Assembly: GCF_024181725.1 (NCBI RefSeq)
Contig: NZ_CP028908.1
Coordinates: forward strand, 4,143,501-4,207,500
Direction: 5' to 3'
Source: Bradyrhizobium sp. WD16
GTDB taxonomy: Bacteria > Pseudomonadota > Alphaproteobacteria > Rhizobiales > Xanthobacteraceae
Length of the DNA: 64,000 nt
The notes beneath the pieces were generated by a model that saw only the letters and a program-made list of their open reading frames with translations, ran no database searches and was not told the DNA's origin. How positions within the stretch are numbered: the stretch's first letter is position 1; each line of letters begins with the position of its first letter. The translations under genes and the position numbers were made by a program. Of the stretch, positions 36,081-44,705 are shown piece after piece.

Positions 36081-36773
36081 CTAGTGCTCCTGCTCTACAG
36101 CCGCGGCGTCACCGCGATGCAGATAAGCGTCCGCATCCGCCTGGATCAGGCCGGCGCGGACCGCGAGCCAGACCAGATGGGCGTCGGTGCGGGCGCCGAC
36201 CTTGGCCTTGATCTGGTAGTGATAGTTGCGGACGGTCTTGAGGCTGAGATGCAGCGAGGCTGAAATTTCTTCGGCCGACCAGCCCGAGGCGATCAGCCGC
36301 AGGATTTCGCTCTCGCGGGGGCCGAGTTCGTCCAGCGGCGAATGGGGGTGGGCGAGGCGCTCCACCGCGATCTCCCGGGCGACGTCGTTGCTCAGCACGC
36401 GACCACCCTGGGCGACGACCGCAACGGAACGGACGAGTTCGGCGGCATCGCTGCCCTTGGTGACGTAGCCCGTCGCGCCCGCCTCGAACGCCTTGAGGGC
36501 GAAGCCGGCGCCGCCATGCATGGTGAAGATCAGGATGCGGGCGTCGCGATCCCATTGCCGGATGTGGCGCAAGGCCTCGATCCCACCAACGCCCGGGAGC
36601 GAGAGGTCCATGATCACGACATCGGGTTTGGTGCGCTGATAGGCCTGATATGCCGACGTGGCGTCGTCGGCCTCGGCCACCACGCGGTAGCCCGGCGTGC
36701 GCTCGAGCAGGCGGCGATAGCCCTCCCGCACCACGGGATGGTCGTCGACCAGGAGGATGGTGAGTTCGCTCAT
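36081..36773 (-). CDS. NarL/FixJ-family response regulator
   Basis: 230 residues. Receiver domain with acidic pair in LLVDDHP, phospho-acceptor D56 in VIMDLSLPG and Lys in YVTKG; LuxR-type helix-turn-helix at about 150-210 (LGPRESEILRLIASGWSAEEISASLHLSLKTVRNYHYQIKAKVG, cited here only as the C-terminal helix-turn-helix). It overlaps the kinase stop by 4 bases (ATGA), so the pair is translationally coupled and should work together. Confidence 0.94.
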   Translation of the reverse strand: MSELTILLVDDHPVVREGYRRLLERTPGYRVVAEADDATSAYQAYQRTKPDVVIMDLSLPGVGGIEALRHIRQWDRDARILIFTMHGGAGFALKAFEAGATGYVTKGSDAAELVRSVAVVAQGGRVLSNDVAREIAVERLAHPHSPLDELGPRESEILRLIASGWSAEEISASLHLSLKTVRNYHYQIKAKVGARTDAHLVWLAVRAGLIQADADAYLHRGDAAAVEQEH

Positions 36774-38173
36774 GCCATGGCCGCCAGGGCGGGCGCAGGC
36801 TGCTGCGCGGCGCCCATCACCGGAATGCGGGCGACGACGCGGATGCCGCGCTTCGCCGGGCCGATCAGCAGGCTGCCGCCGAGCGCCGCCACGCGCTCGC
36901 GGATGCCGAGAATGCCGTAGCCCGATCCGGCGTTGAGCTGAGCCGCGTTGCCGCCGCCGTCGTCCTCGACGCTCAGCGCGACGCTGCCGGTCTCTGCTTC
37001 CTCGCGCGCGATCTCGAGGCGGACGTCGCGCGGCTTTCCGTGGCGCACCGCATTGGTCAGGCATTCCTGGGCGATGCGGTAGATGTTCAGCGAGATCGCT
37101 TCGGGCAGGCCGGCGAGATCGCCGACCACTTTCATGTGGACGGTAGCCTGCGGCGCGCTGCGCATGTTCCAGCCGGCAACGAGCTGGGCGAGGCTCGCCT
37201 CGAGCCCCAATTCTTCGACCTGCTGCGAACGGAGCCGGGCCAGCGCGCCGCGCAGGGTGGCCGTCATGCGCTTGGTGACGTCGGCGATGGCGTGGGCGTC
37301 CTTGGCGAGATCGGGTCGCGTCGCCGCGGCCTCCATCTCGATCACGGTGGCGAGGGCCCCCACCGCCGCGAGGCACTGGCCGAATTCATCGTGGAGATCC
37401 CGCGCCAGTGCGCGGCGCTCATCCTCCTGGACCTGGAACAGGCGGTTGGTCAGCGCCACGCGTTGCGCCGTCGTTTCGGCCAGGCGTTCGGTAAGATCGT
37501 TCACCGCGCGGGAAATGTGGCTGAATTCCGCGGTGCGGCAGGGCGGCAGGCGATAACTGTAATCGCCGCGCTCCAGCCGGCGCAGGCCGCCGATGATGGT
37601 GCGGGCCGGCAGCAACGACTGACCGATGAAGAAGGTGGCGAGGATGGCGATTCCCGACGCGAGCATCGCGGCGACGCTGAGCACCATCTTGATCTGATCC
37701 CAAGCCTGACGCACCGCGGCGCCGGCGTCGACCTCGGCGGCGACCACGCCGGCGTGAGGCTGCCGCGTCGTCAAGGGGCGCTCGACCGGTACAGAGGGGC
37801 CGAAGAGATAGTCATAGGCGGCCTTGAACCAGTCCGGCGCGGCACTGCCGATGGTCTCCACTTGACTGCACAACCGCCTCGGCGCCTCGCTGTTTGGGGC
37901 GAAGGTGATGCATACGCCCGGTGCGATCACCCGCATGGTCGCCAATGTCTCCCAGTTGGGAATGGGGACCAGGTGTTCCCGGCCGAGCCCGTTGCGCCAC
38001 AGCAATTCGCGCCAGTAGAGGTTGGCGAAGGCGGCGGCAGCCCGATCGGCGGAGGCCGAGGCGCCGGCTTCGATGCTGCGGTGCGTCTCGAACAGCACCC
38101 AGCCGACGGTGCAGGTCAGGCAGACCAGCACGACGCCGGCCAGCCGCACGACAAGATGAGCGAACAGGTTCAT
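36770..38173 (-). CDS. NarX/UhpB-like sensor histidine kinase
   Basis: 467-residue inner-membrane kinase. TM1 is near residues 7-28, a periplasmic sensor region covers about 30-165 (three Cys: GVCITFAPN, RRLCSQ), TM2 near 170-192, then a HAMP region. The HisKA_3 domain has H261 in RALARDLHDEFGQ; the HATPase_c domain has AQECLTNAVRHGKP and GYGILGIRERVAALGG. Partner of the downstream NarL-type regulator. Stimulus unknown. A TTGA-N6-TCAA box is at 38192-38205, 19 bases before the ATG. Confidence 0.93.
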   Translation of the reverse strand: MNLFAHLVVRLAGVVLVCLTCTVGWVLFETHRSIEAGASASADRAAAAFANLYWRELLWRNGLGREHLVPIPNWETLATMRVIAPGVCITFAPNSEAPRRLCSQVETIGSAAPDWFKAAYDYLFGPSVPVERPLTTRQPHAGVVAAEVDAGAAVRQAWDQIKMVLSVAAMLASGIAILATFFIGQSLLPARTIIGGLRRLERGDYSYRLPPCRTAEFSHISRAVNDLTERLAETTAQRVALTNRLFQVQEDERRALARDLHDEFGQCLAAVGALATVIEMEAAATRPDLAKDAHAIADVTKRMTATLRGALARLRSQQVEELGLEASLAQLVAGWNMRSAPQATVHMKVVGDLAGLPEAISLNIYRIAQECLTNAVRHGKPRDVRLEIAREEAETGSVALSVEDDGGGNAAQLNAGSGYGILGIRERVAALGGSLLIGPAKRGIRVVARIPVMGAAQQPAPALAAMA

Positions 38174-38191
38174 GTTTCACTCACGCCTGAA

Positions 38192-38205
38192 TTGAGGTTC
38201 ATCAA
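38192..38205. promoter_or_regulatory. FNR/FixK-type box between kinase and MotA-like operon
   Basis: TTGAGGTTCATCAA fits TTGA-N6-TCAA. Its centre is 25 bases upstream of the kinase ATG and 175 bases upstream of the MotA-like ATG. The spacing to the kinase is too short for class II activation, so it may act on the divergent operon or as a repressor site. Confidence 0.4.
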
Positions 38206-38373
38206 TCATGAGCGTCAATGCCCTGGCAGGCAAGCGCAAAGGGCTGCGGTTTTCAGGTTGCCGGCGAAGGTCGGGCATATTGCCCAAGGCGCCGCGGGAT
38301 CGCTGCCCTTGGCCGGTCCAGGCACGCCTTCTAGCTTGAAGGAGCCTCAATCCGGTCGGGGAACCACATCTTG

Positions 38374-39114
38374 ATGAGCGAGCGCAAAATTGAACTGCCG
38401 GGGCGCGATCCGCTGCCGCTCTGGCTGATCTTCACCGGAGTCAGCGTCTTCGCCTTCATTCTATTGTGGTATTTCGGCCTGATCGCGCGGATGGTCGCGG
38501 GCGACCGCACCTACATCTCTTCGGTCATCGCCGTGCTCTACGTCGCCACCAGCCTGCATTGCCTGTGGCGCATCCTCGCGGTAGCGCATGAGGGCGATGC
38601 GGCCGTGCGCACCGCACAAAGCATTACCCAGGACCACGGCAGGATCTTGAAAGCCCGCAGCACGGAGACGCTGCCGCCGGGGCTCGTTGCCGGCCATGTG
38701 CGCGATCTCATCGCCAAGGCCGCAGCGCAGGGCGCCTCGCGGCTCGATCAGACGCTGCTGCTGCGCGTGCTCGCCGCGAGGCTGCGCGGCTCAAACCAGT
38801 TCGGCGATTTCGCCAGCGACACCCTGATGAAGCTCGGCCTGCTCGGCACGATCATCGGCTTCATCATGATGTTGGCGCCGATCGCCGGGCTCGACACCGA
38901 GAACAAGGAGGCGGTCCGCTCGTCAATGTCGCTGATGAGCGACGGCATGGCGGTCGCGATGTATACGACGCTTGCCGGATTGGTGGGGTCCATCCTTCTC
39001 AAGATCCAGTACGCGATGCTGGATAGCGCGACGACGAACATCTTCGCCTTCGCCGTCGATCTCACCGAGGTCCATGTGGTCTCGCTGCTGGACAGCCGGG
39101 CGGCTGCCGAATGA
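38374..39114 (+). CDS. MotA/TolQ/ExbB-like proton channel family protein
   Basis: 246-residue inner-membrane protein. Hydrophobic segments lie near residues 17-38, 50-66, 153-171 and 190-211. The last two carry the family pattern LMKLGLLGTIIGFIMMLAPI and MSDGMAVAMYTTLAGLVGSILLKIQ (TolQ/ExbB pore helices with a conserved Gly/Thr set). It starts at ATG 38374, one codon after a TTG. It overlaps the next gene by 4 bases. Expected partner: a single-pass TolR/MotB-like protein, which the next gene resembles in topology. Process energised unknown. Confidence 0.85.
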   Translation: MSERKIELPGRDPLPLWLIFTGVSVFAFILLWYFGLIARMVAGDRTYISSVIAVLYVATSLHCLWRILAVAHEGDAAVRTAQSITQDHGRILKARSTETLPPGLVAGHVRDLIAKAAAQGASRLDQTLLLRVLAARLRGSNQFGDFASDTLMKLGLLGTIIGFIMMLAPIAGLDTENKEAVRSSMSLMSDGMAVAMYTTLAGLVGSILLKIQYAMLDSATTNIFAFAVDLTEVHVVSLLDSRAAAE

Positions 39115-39743
39115 TCGACGATTTCGATCTCCTGCCGCGCAGCGCGCCGTTCGATCCGTTCAGCGTCGTCTTGTTCAAGGCGCTGCAGGCGCTCGCGTGC
39201 CTGTTCTTCATCGTGCTGCTGGTGGTGGCGCCGAAGGCCAAGGATGGAAAGATCGACAGCAAGGCCGAATTCCTCGTCAGCATGGACTGGCCGGACAACC
39301 ATCCCGACGACGTCGACATCTTCGTTCAGGATCCGCTCGGCAACATCGTCTGGTATCGCCGGCGCGATGCCGGCTTCATGGTGCTCGAGCGCGATGATCG
39401 CGGAGGCGTCAACGACTTCGTCCTCGTCAACGGCAAGAAGGTGCCGACGTCGACACGGCAGGAGTTGGTCAGCATCCGCGGCATCGTCGCCGGCGAATAC
39501 ACGGTGAATGTCTATCATTTCGCGGCTTTGACCGGGCGCCCGGTGCCGGTGACGGTGATGGTGCAGAAGCTCAATCCGGTCGTCACCATCGTCGCCAAGG
39601 AAACGATCGATCTCGACCAGGGCGGCTCCGAGCGGACCGCGGTGCGCTTCACCATCGATGGAAGCGGCGCTGTGACCGAGACCAGCCGGATCGCGCGGTC
39701 GATCCTGCAGACCTTCTACAGCGCCAGGCGCAACGGCGGATAA
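39111..39743 (+). CDS. Single-pass protein with YfaP-like periplasmic domain (TolR-like position)
   Basis: 210 residues. A short cytoplasmic N-terminus and one TM helix (about 21-42, FKALQALACLFFIVLLVVAP) give TolR/ExbD topology. The periplasmic part is not ExbD-like; it has DWPDNHPDDVDIFVQDPLGNIVWYRRRD and RGIVAGEYTVNVYHF, similar in pattern to YfaP/DUF2135 beta-sandwich proteins. The TM lacks the clear Asp of TolR; D residues lie just N-terminal to it. It is coupled to the channel gene and followed 1 base later by the third gene. Confidence 0.75.
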   Translation: MIDDFDLLPRSAPFDPFSVVLFKALQALACLFFIVLLVVAPKAKDGKIDSKAEFLVSMDWPDNHPDDVDIFVQDPLGNIVWYRRRDAGFMVLERDDRGGVNDFVLVNGKKVPTSTRQELVSIRGIVAGEYTVNVYHFAALTGRPVPVTVMVQKLNPVVTIVAKETIDLDQGGSERTAVRFTIDGSGAVTETSRIARSILQTFYSARRNGG

Positions 39744-39744
39744 C

Positions 39745-40353
39745 ATGGCGCTGCAGACCAATGTCTTGTTGCTGGTGCTGGCCTATGTGCTGCTGAGCGT
39801 GCTGCTGCTGGTGGTGATCGCCCAGCTGAGGCTTCCGCGCCTCGTCAAGATCGGCGCGATCGTCCTCGCCAGCGGCTTCTACATCGTCGTCTTCTACGCC
39901 AGCCAGGGGCTGCTCGGCTGGTCGGCACCGGTGGTGGTGCCGGCCCGTTTCCAGGTGTTGTGGACGCGGGTCATCGAGCCCAACCCGTCGCGCCAGCAGC
40001 CTGGCGCCGTTCATCTGTGGCTGGAGGAGCTGGACGACGCCAACCTGCCGAGCGGCGTACCGCGCAGCTATGTCCTGCCGTATTCGCCGCAGCTGGCGGG
40101 TCGGGTCTCGGCGGCGCAGGCGGAGATCGAAAATGGCCACCCGCAAGGCGGACGGGCGCAGTTTTTCGGCAGCCCTTCGGATGCGGCTCTGCCGGATGGG
40201 CTCTCAGTCGACACGTCGATGCGGGCCGCTCCTCCCGGAGGCGATGCGCCGAGCGGCGGGCTGCTCGATCCGGCGTTCCTCGGCGGCCAGTCCAAGTCGG
40301 TCGAGCTCGTTCCGCTGCCGAGGCCTGAACTGCCGCCCAAGGGCCTGCCGTAA
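39745..40353 (+). CDS. Membrane protein, third gene of the MotA-like operon
   Basis: 202 residues: two TM helices (about 6-26 and 36-55) and a periplasmic or cytoplasmic Pro/Gly-rich C-terminal tail containing ARFQVLWTRVIEPNPSRQQPGAVHLWLEELDD. I do not recognise a family. Its tight spacing (1 base after the previous stop) shows that it belongs to the operon. Confidence 0.7.
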   Translation: MALQTNVLLLVLAYVLLSVLLLVVIAQLRLPRLVKIGAIVLASGFYIVVFYASQGLLGWSAPVVVPARFQVLWTRVIEPNPSRQQPGAVHLWLEELDDANLPSGVPRSYVLPYSPQLAGRVSAAQAEIENGHPQGGRAQFFGSPSDAALPDGLSVDTSMRAAPPGGDAPSGGLLDPAFLGGQSKSVELVPLPRPELPPKGLP

Positions 40354-40379
40354 GGTGCCGTGCAGAACCTGGCGGGTCG

Positions 40380-42038
40380 TCACGTTCCGCTGGTGACCGT
40401 CGTCTGCACCGGCAGCACGGTGTCCGGTGTGCGGTCGGGCGTGTCGTCCTTCCAGCGTACCGAGCCGAACGGCCGTTCCAGCATGCGCCGGATGCGGATC
40501 GGCTCGGGACCCATGTGGAAGTCGATGGCCTGGCGGTGGAGCGCCCGTTCCGACTGGGTCGGACGGTTGCGCTGGCGCAGATAGTCGGTCCAGGTCGGGC
40601 AATGATAGCGCTCGATCCAGATCTCGGGATTGGCGAGGTCGCGCGCCACCGACCAGCCATAGGCGCCGTTGCGCTGCCGGCTGAGCTGGACGTCCTGAAG
40701 CAGTGTATAAAACGCGCGTGCCCGCTCCGGGTCGACGCGGTATTCGATCTCGATGACGATCGGGCCCGAGCGCGAGGTGATCGGCAGGTGCACCTCCGGG
40801 TCGGCGAGGGGATCGAGGGCGCCCTCGTCGCGGCCCTCGCGGTCGGGCAGCCGCAGCCAGAGGCCGAGCACGGGGGAGGCGAGCATTACTGCCGCCGAGA
40901 GCATCAGGGCGTGATCGGTGCCGATGGCGTCGGCGGCGCGGCCCCACAGCCAGCTGCCGATGGCGACGCCGCCGGAAATCGCCGCCTGGAAGATGGCCAG
41001 CGCCCGTCCTGCCACCCAGCGTGGTGCGGCGAGCTGGATGTGGACGTTGAAGAGCGTGATCGACAGTGTCCACCCGGCACCGGCGATCACCAGCGCCGCT
41101 GCGGTGAGCACCGGACTGCGGCTCAGCGACACCGCGCCGATGCCGAGCCCCATGGTCAGAAGGCAGGCCCGGATCGCCCCTTCGCTCGAAAACAGCTTGC
41201 GCACGGTGCCGACATTGAGGGCGCCGACCACTGCGCCCATACCGAAGGCGCCGAGGATGATGCCGAAGGTCTGGGCGCCGCCGCCGAGCAGGTCGCGGGC
41301 GATCAGCGCCATCAGGCCGAGCAGCGAAGTGCCGCCGATGCCGGTGGCCAGCGTTCGCCACAGCACGACGCGCAGTGCCGGCGAATGCACGACATAGCGA
41401 ACGCCCGAGATGATGGCGCGCGACAGCCGCTCCGGCGGCAGTCGCGACGGCTCGACCTTGCGGCGCCACAGCAACAGCGCGACGATCAGCGGGACGTAGA
41501 GGAAGGCGTTGCAGATGAAAGCGGCGACCGCGCCGGCAGTGGCGACGATGACGCCGCCCAGCGCCGGGCCGAAACTGCGCGCCATGTTGTAGCTGATGCC
41601 GTTCAGCGCCACCGCCGCCGGCAGCGTCTCGGTCGGCACCTGTTCGCTCACCGAGGCCTGCCAGGACGGTCCGAACAGCGCCATGCCGCTGCCGATCAGG
41701 AAAGTGAAGGCGAGGATCAGGTTCGGCGTCAGCAGCCCGAAATGGGTCAGGATCGACAAGGTAGAGGCGCTGGAGAGCCCGATGGTGAGGGCGCACAGTC
41801 CGACCAGGCGACGGTCGAACATGTCGGCGATCGCGCCGGCGGTGACCGAGAGCAGCATCACCGGCGCCATCAGCGCGGTCTGCACCAGGGCGACCATGTC
41901 GGCCGACGAGGTCATCTGGGTCATGGCCCAGGCGGCACCGACGCCGTGGATCATCAGGCCGAGATTGGACGACAGGCTGGCGAGCCAGATCCGGCGAAAG
42001 ACGGCGATGCGCAGCGGAGCGCCGATACCGTTGAGCAC
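40380..42038 (-). CDS. MFS transporter with C-terminal monooxygenase-like domain
   Basis: 552 residues. Residues 1-405 form a 12-TM MFS exporter of the MFS_3/enterobactin-exporter type (FRRIWLASLSSNLGLMIHGVGAAWAMTQM; AIADMFDRRLVGL; GISYNMARSFGPALGG). Residues about 430-530 are soluble and ferredoxin-like (VIEIEYRVDPERARAFYTLLQDVQLSRQRNGAYGW...), like antibiotic-biosynthesis monooxygenase domains that are found fused to this MFS group. Starts with GTG at 42038. Substrate unknown. Confidence 0.9.
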   Translation of the reverse strand: MLNGIGAPLRIAVFRRIWLASLSSNLGLMIHGVGAAWAMTQMTSSADMVALVQTALMAPVMLLSVTAGAIADMFDRRLVGLCALTIGLSSASTLSILTHFGLLTPNLILAFTFLIGSGMALFGPSWQASVSEQVPTETLPAAVALNGISYNMARSFGPALGGVIVATAGAVAAFICNAFLYVPLIVALLLWRRKVEPSRLPPERLSRAIISGVRYVVHSPALRVVLWRTLATGIGGTSLLGLMALIARDLLGGGAQTFGIILGAFGMGAVVGALNVGTVRKLFSSEGAIRACLLTMGLGIGAVSLSRSPVLTAAALVIAGAGWTLSITLFNVHIQLAAPRWVAGRALAIFQAAISGGVAIGSWLWGRAADAIGTDHALMLSAAVMLASPVLGLWLRLPDREGRDEGALDPLADPEVHLPITSRSGPIVIEIEYRVDPERARAFYTLLQDVQLSRQRNGAYGWSVARDLANPEIWIERYHCPTWTDYLRQRNRPTQSERALHRQAIDFHMGPEPIRIRRMLERPFGSVRWKDDTPDRTPDTVLPVQTTVTSGT

Positions 42039-42203
42039 CTTGGAAAACCTTTCGAATCGGCCGGACGAGGAGGCGGCAATTTATCGCCGGGACGGGGGCG
42101 ATAACACCCCTGGAACGCTTTTCCGCGGTGCACATTCGAGCGCCCGCTGGCCTGTGCGCGCGGGGCACCCTGGGTCACCTGCCCCCGGAGGACCCGGGCG
42201 GGC

Positions 42204-42857
42204 TCAGGTCGGGATCGTTCCGGCAGGGATCTTGGCCGCCGTCGTACAGCGAACGCCGAGCGCGGCGAAGCTTTCGCGCGTCGCGGCCATCGAGCCGGCG
42301 ACATCGATGCCACGGCAGGCGTCCTCGATCACGATGGCCTCGAAGCCCTGCCTGCGGGCGTCTTCCGCCGAGTAGCGGACGCAGAAGTCGAAGGCGAGGC
42401 CGACGCTGAACACGCGGCTGATGCCGCGCTCCCGCAGATACCCGGTGAGTCCGGTCGGTGTCCGGCGGTCATTCTCGAAAAACACCGAGTAGGAATCGAT
42501 CCCCGAGTGGTAGCCCTTGCGCAGCACCAGCTCGGCATGGGGGATCGAAAGATCGCTGTGCAAACCGGCGCCGGATGTGCCCTGGACGCAGTGGTCCGGC
42601 CACAGCACCTGGGTGCCGTAGTCGAGTTCGATGGTCTCGTAAGGCGCCTTGCCGGGGTGTGAGGACGCGAACGAGGTGTGGCCGGGCGGGTGCCAGTCCT
42701 GGGTCAGAACCACGTGGCGGAAGGCCTTGGCGAGGCGATTGATGACTGGCACCACCTCATCGCCGCGGGGTACCGGCAGGTTGCCGCCCGGGCAGAAATC
42801 GTTCTGGATGTCGATCACCAGCAGAATGTCCCGATCGTCGATGGAGAAGGCGGTCAC
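42204..42857 (-). CDS. pncA: Nicotinamidase (isochorismatase family)
   Basis: Converts nicotinamide to nicotinate for NAD salvage. 217 residues; catalytic Asp in LLVIDIQNDFCPGGN, metal-binding DWHPPGHTSFASSH, Lys in ELVLRKG, and nucleophilic Cys in GLAFDFCVRYSAEDA. The GTG start at 42857 overlaps the pncB stop (GTGA), so it is coupled to pncB. The frame is open further upstream but that part is inside pncB. Confidence 0.93.
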   Translation of the reverse strand: MTAFSIDDRDILLVIDIQNDFCPGGNLPVPRGDEVVPVINRLAKAFRHVVLTQDWHPPGHTSFASSHPGKAPYETIELDYGTQVLWPDHCVQGTSGAGLHSDLSIPHAELVLRKGYHSGIDSYSVFFENDRRTPTGLTGYLRERGISRVFSVGLAFDFCVRYSAEDARRQGFEAIVIEDACRGIDVAGSMAATRESFAALGVRCTTAAKIPAGTIPT

Positions 42858-44212
42858 CAGACTGTGCTCGCGTGTTGCGCCAGCCGCTCGTCGACCTCGG
42901 CCGCCAGCCGTACCAGTGTATCGGAAATCTCGACCGGATAGCAGGCGTCCGGCCGGAGCGCGCGCAGCGGTGCTGGCAGGCGCTCGATATCCCGCACGGC
43001 CCGCGCCCTGATTTCGGCGAGCGGAGGCCTGTCGCCGACGCGCCGTCCATCCCTCATCACCAGTTCGACCAGGGGCTCGCCGTCCTCGCGGTCGCCTTCG
43101 AGCGCGACGATGTCGCCGGCCATGCGGCCGTCGGCCATGTAGCGACGAAAGACCTGTTTGCGTCCGGGCCAGGTCGCCTTGCCGCTCGAGCGCTTGCGGC
43201 GCGGCAGCCCGGCATATTCCTGAAGCTTGTAGGCGCAATCGAGCGCCGCGACATCCGAGGAGGTCGTCAGGCTGGTGCCGATGCCGAAACCGTCGATCGG
43301 CGCGCCGGCCTGGAGCATTGCGCCGATATTGTCCTCGTCGAGGCCGCCGCTGGCGAAGATCGTCACCCCGGCGAGACCGCCGGCATTGAGAATGGCGCGC
43401 ACGCTTTTCGACAGCGCGAGGAGGTCGCCGCTGTCCAGCCGTACCGCGCGGACATGGATGCCCTCGGCGGCAAGGCGCGGTGCCAGCGCAACGACGGCCC
43501 GCGCCGCCGTCTCGGTATCGTAGGTGTCGAGCAGCAGTGTCAGATTCTGCGGTCGCGAATGTGCGAAGCGCTCGAACGCGATGCTCTCGTTGTCGTGAGC
43601 CTGGATGAAGGAATGCGCCATGGTGCCGAAGCTCGGGATGCCGAACTGTTGTTCGGCCAGCACCGTCGCGGTTCCGGCAAAACCGGCGATGTAGCTGGCG
43701 CGGGCCGCCATCAAGCCGGCATCGGCGCCATGGGCGCGGCGCAGACCGAAGTCGACGAGCAGCTTGCCCGGTGCAGCGAGCACCATGCGCGCGGCTTTGG
43801 CGGCGATCAGCGACTGGAAGTGCAGAATGTTCAGCAGCCGGGTCTCGACCAGTTGCGCCTCCGGCAAAGGCGCGGTGACCCGCAGGATCGGCTCGTTGGC
43901 GAAGACGACGCGGCCTTCCGGCACAGCGTGGACGTCACCGGCGAATTGAAAGGCGGCGAGGTGATCCAGCAGAGCGCGGCTGAAGCGGCCCGTGCTGGCG
44001 AGCCATTCGATCTCGGCGGGCGAAAAGCGCAGCTGTGCCAGGTAATCGAGCGCCTGTTCTAACCCGGCGGCGATCAGGAAGCCGCGGCGTTCAGGCAGCT
44101 TGCGGACGAAGAATTCGAAGACGGCGGTGTCGGTCTCGCCATGATCCAGGTAGGCCTGGCACATGTTGAGCTGGTAGAGGTCGGTGAGGAGAGGGCTTGT
44201 CAGAGGATCCAT
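42854..44212 (-). CDS. pncB: Nicotinate phosphoribosyltransferase
   Basis: 452 residues. Makes nicotinate mononucleotide from nicotinate, PRPP and ATP. MDPLTSPLLTDLYQLNMCQAY at the start, DFGLRRAHG, FGTMAHSFIQAHDNESIAF (phosphorylated His region), LLLDTYDT, and VRLDSGDLLALS are family motifs. First gene of pncB-pncA, giving Preiss-Handler salvage. Confidence 0.95.
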   Translation of the reverse strand: MDPLTSPLLTDLYQLNMCQAYLDHGETDTAVFEFFVRKLPERRGFLIAAGLEQALDYLAQLRFSPAEIEWLASTGRFSRALLDHLAAFQFAGDVHAVPEGRVVFANEPILRVTAPLPEAQLVETRLLNILHFQSLIAAKAARMVLAAPGKLLVDFGLRRAHGADAGLMAARASYIAGFAGTATVLAEQQFGIPSFGTMAHSFIQAHDNESIAFERFAHSRPQNLTLLLDTYDTETAARAVVALAPRLAAEGIHVRAVRLDSGDLLALSKSVRAILNAGGLAGVTIFASGGLDEDNIGAMLQAGAPIDGFGIGTSLTTSSDVAALDCAYKLQEYAGLPRRKRSSGKATWPGRKQVFRRYMADGRMAGDIVALEGDREDGEPLVELVMRDGRRVGDRPPLAEIRARAVRDIERLPAPLRALRPDACYPVEISDTLVRLAAEVDERLAQHASTVW

Positions 44213-44327
44213 CGGGCAGCTGCGCCTCGTCTGATCGCCACCGCCCGGATCCGGATCGCCCGTGCGCAGACTTCCGTTTTCAACGCGTTTTCTTCACGCG
44301 GCCGGTGTCCACTCGCAGGAAGACGCT

Positions 44328-44585
44328 TCAACCGGCGCGCGGGGCGTCTTCGTCTTCGTCCTCCACGAGGATGTCGACGATTTCGGATGCGACGCCGGAG
44401 AGGGCTTCGCCCGCGCCGAGCATGTCGGGATCGCCCTCGAGCCAGATCGACGCCCGTTCGACGTCGGCGATGGTTGGGCGCAGCGCCATGATCTCGAGCA
44501 TCTGCTCGTTATCGACCTCGCCCAACGTGCTCTTGATGTCGTCATGGGTCGCGAGTGCGGTTCCACCGGAATCGGGTTTCACCAT
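44328..44585 (-). CDS. Small acidic hypothetical protein
   Basis: 85 residues starting MVKPDSGGTALATHDDIK after GGAGGAAACC (ATG 44585). The C-terminal end is strongly acidic (VDILVEDEDEDAP). No signal or membrane segment, no known domain. An FNR/FixK-type box lies 107-120 bases upstream (44692-44705). Confidence 0.7.
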   Translation of the reverse strand: MVKPDSGGTALATHDDIKSTLGEVDNEQMLEIMALRPTIADVERASIWLEGDPDMLGAGEALSGVASEIVDILVEDEDEDAPRAG

Positions 44586-44691
44586 GGTTTCCTCCGAACG
44601 TGACGCGATCGCGCCTGATGTTGCCACCCGGGCGGCCATGCGGGCAAGAGCGCGCAGGCGTGTCAGGTTCCCTGAGTTGCGTGACAACTCG

Positions 44692-44705
44692 TTGACCAAG
44701 ATCAA
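44692..44705. promoter_or_regulatory. FNR/FixK-type box
   Basis: TTGACCAAGATCAA fits TTGA-N6-TCAA with both half-sites intact. It lies over the end of the CapA-like gene and upstream of the small acidic ORF on the minus strand (centre 113 bases before ATG 44585), with room for a promoter and a leader. Confidence 0.6.

Noticed and set aside
38374-40353. MotA-like operon considered as a Zorya (ZorAB) defence system
   Set aside because: The second protein has no visible OmpA-like peptidoglycan-binding domain, the first lacks the long cytoplasmic tail of ZorA, and no ZorC/D/E gene is near.
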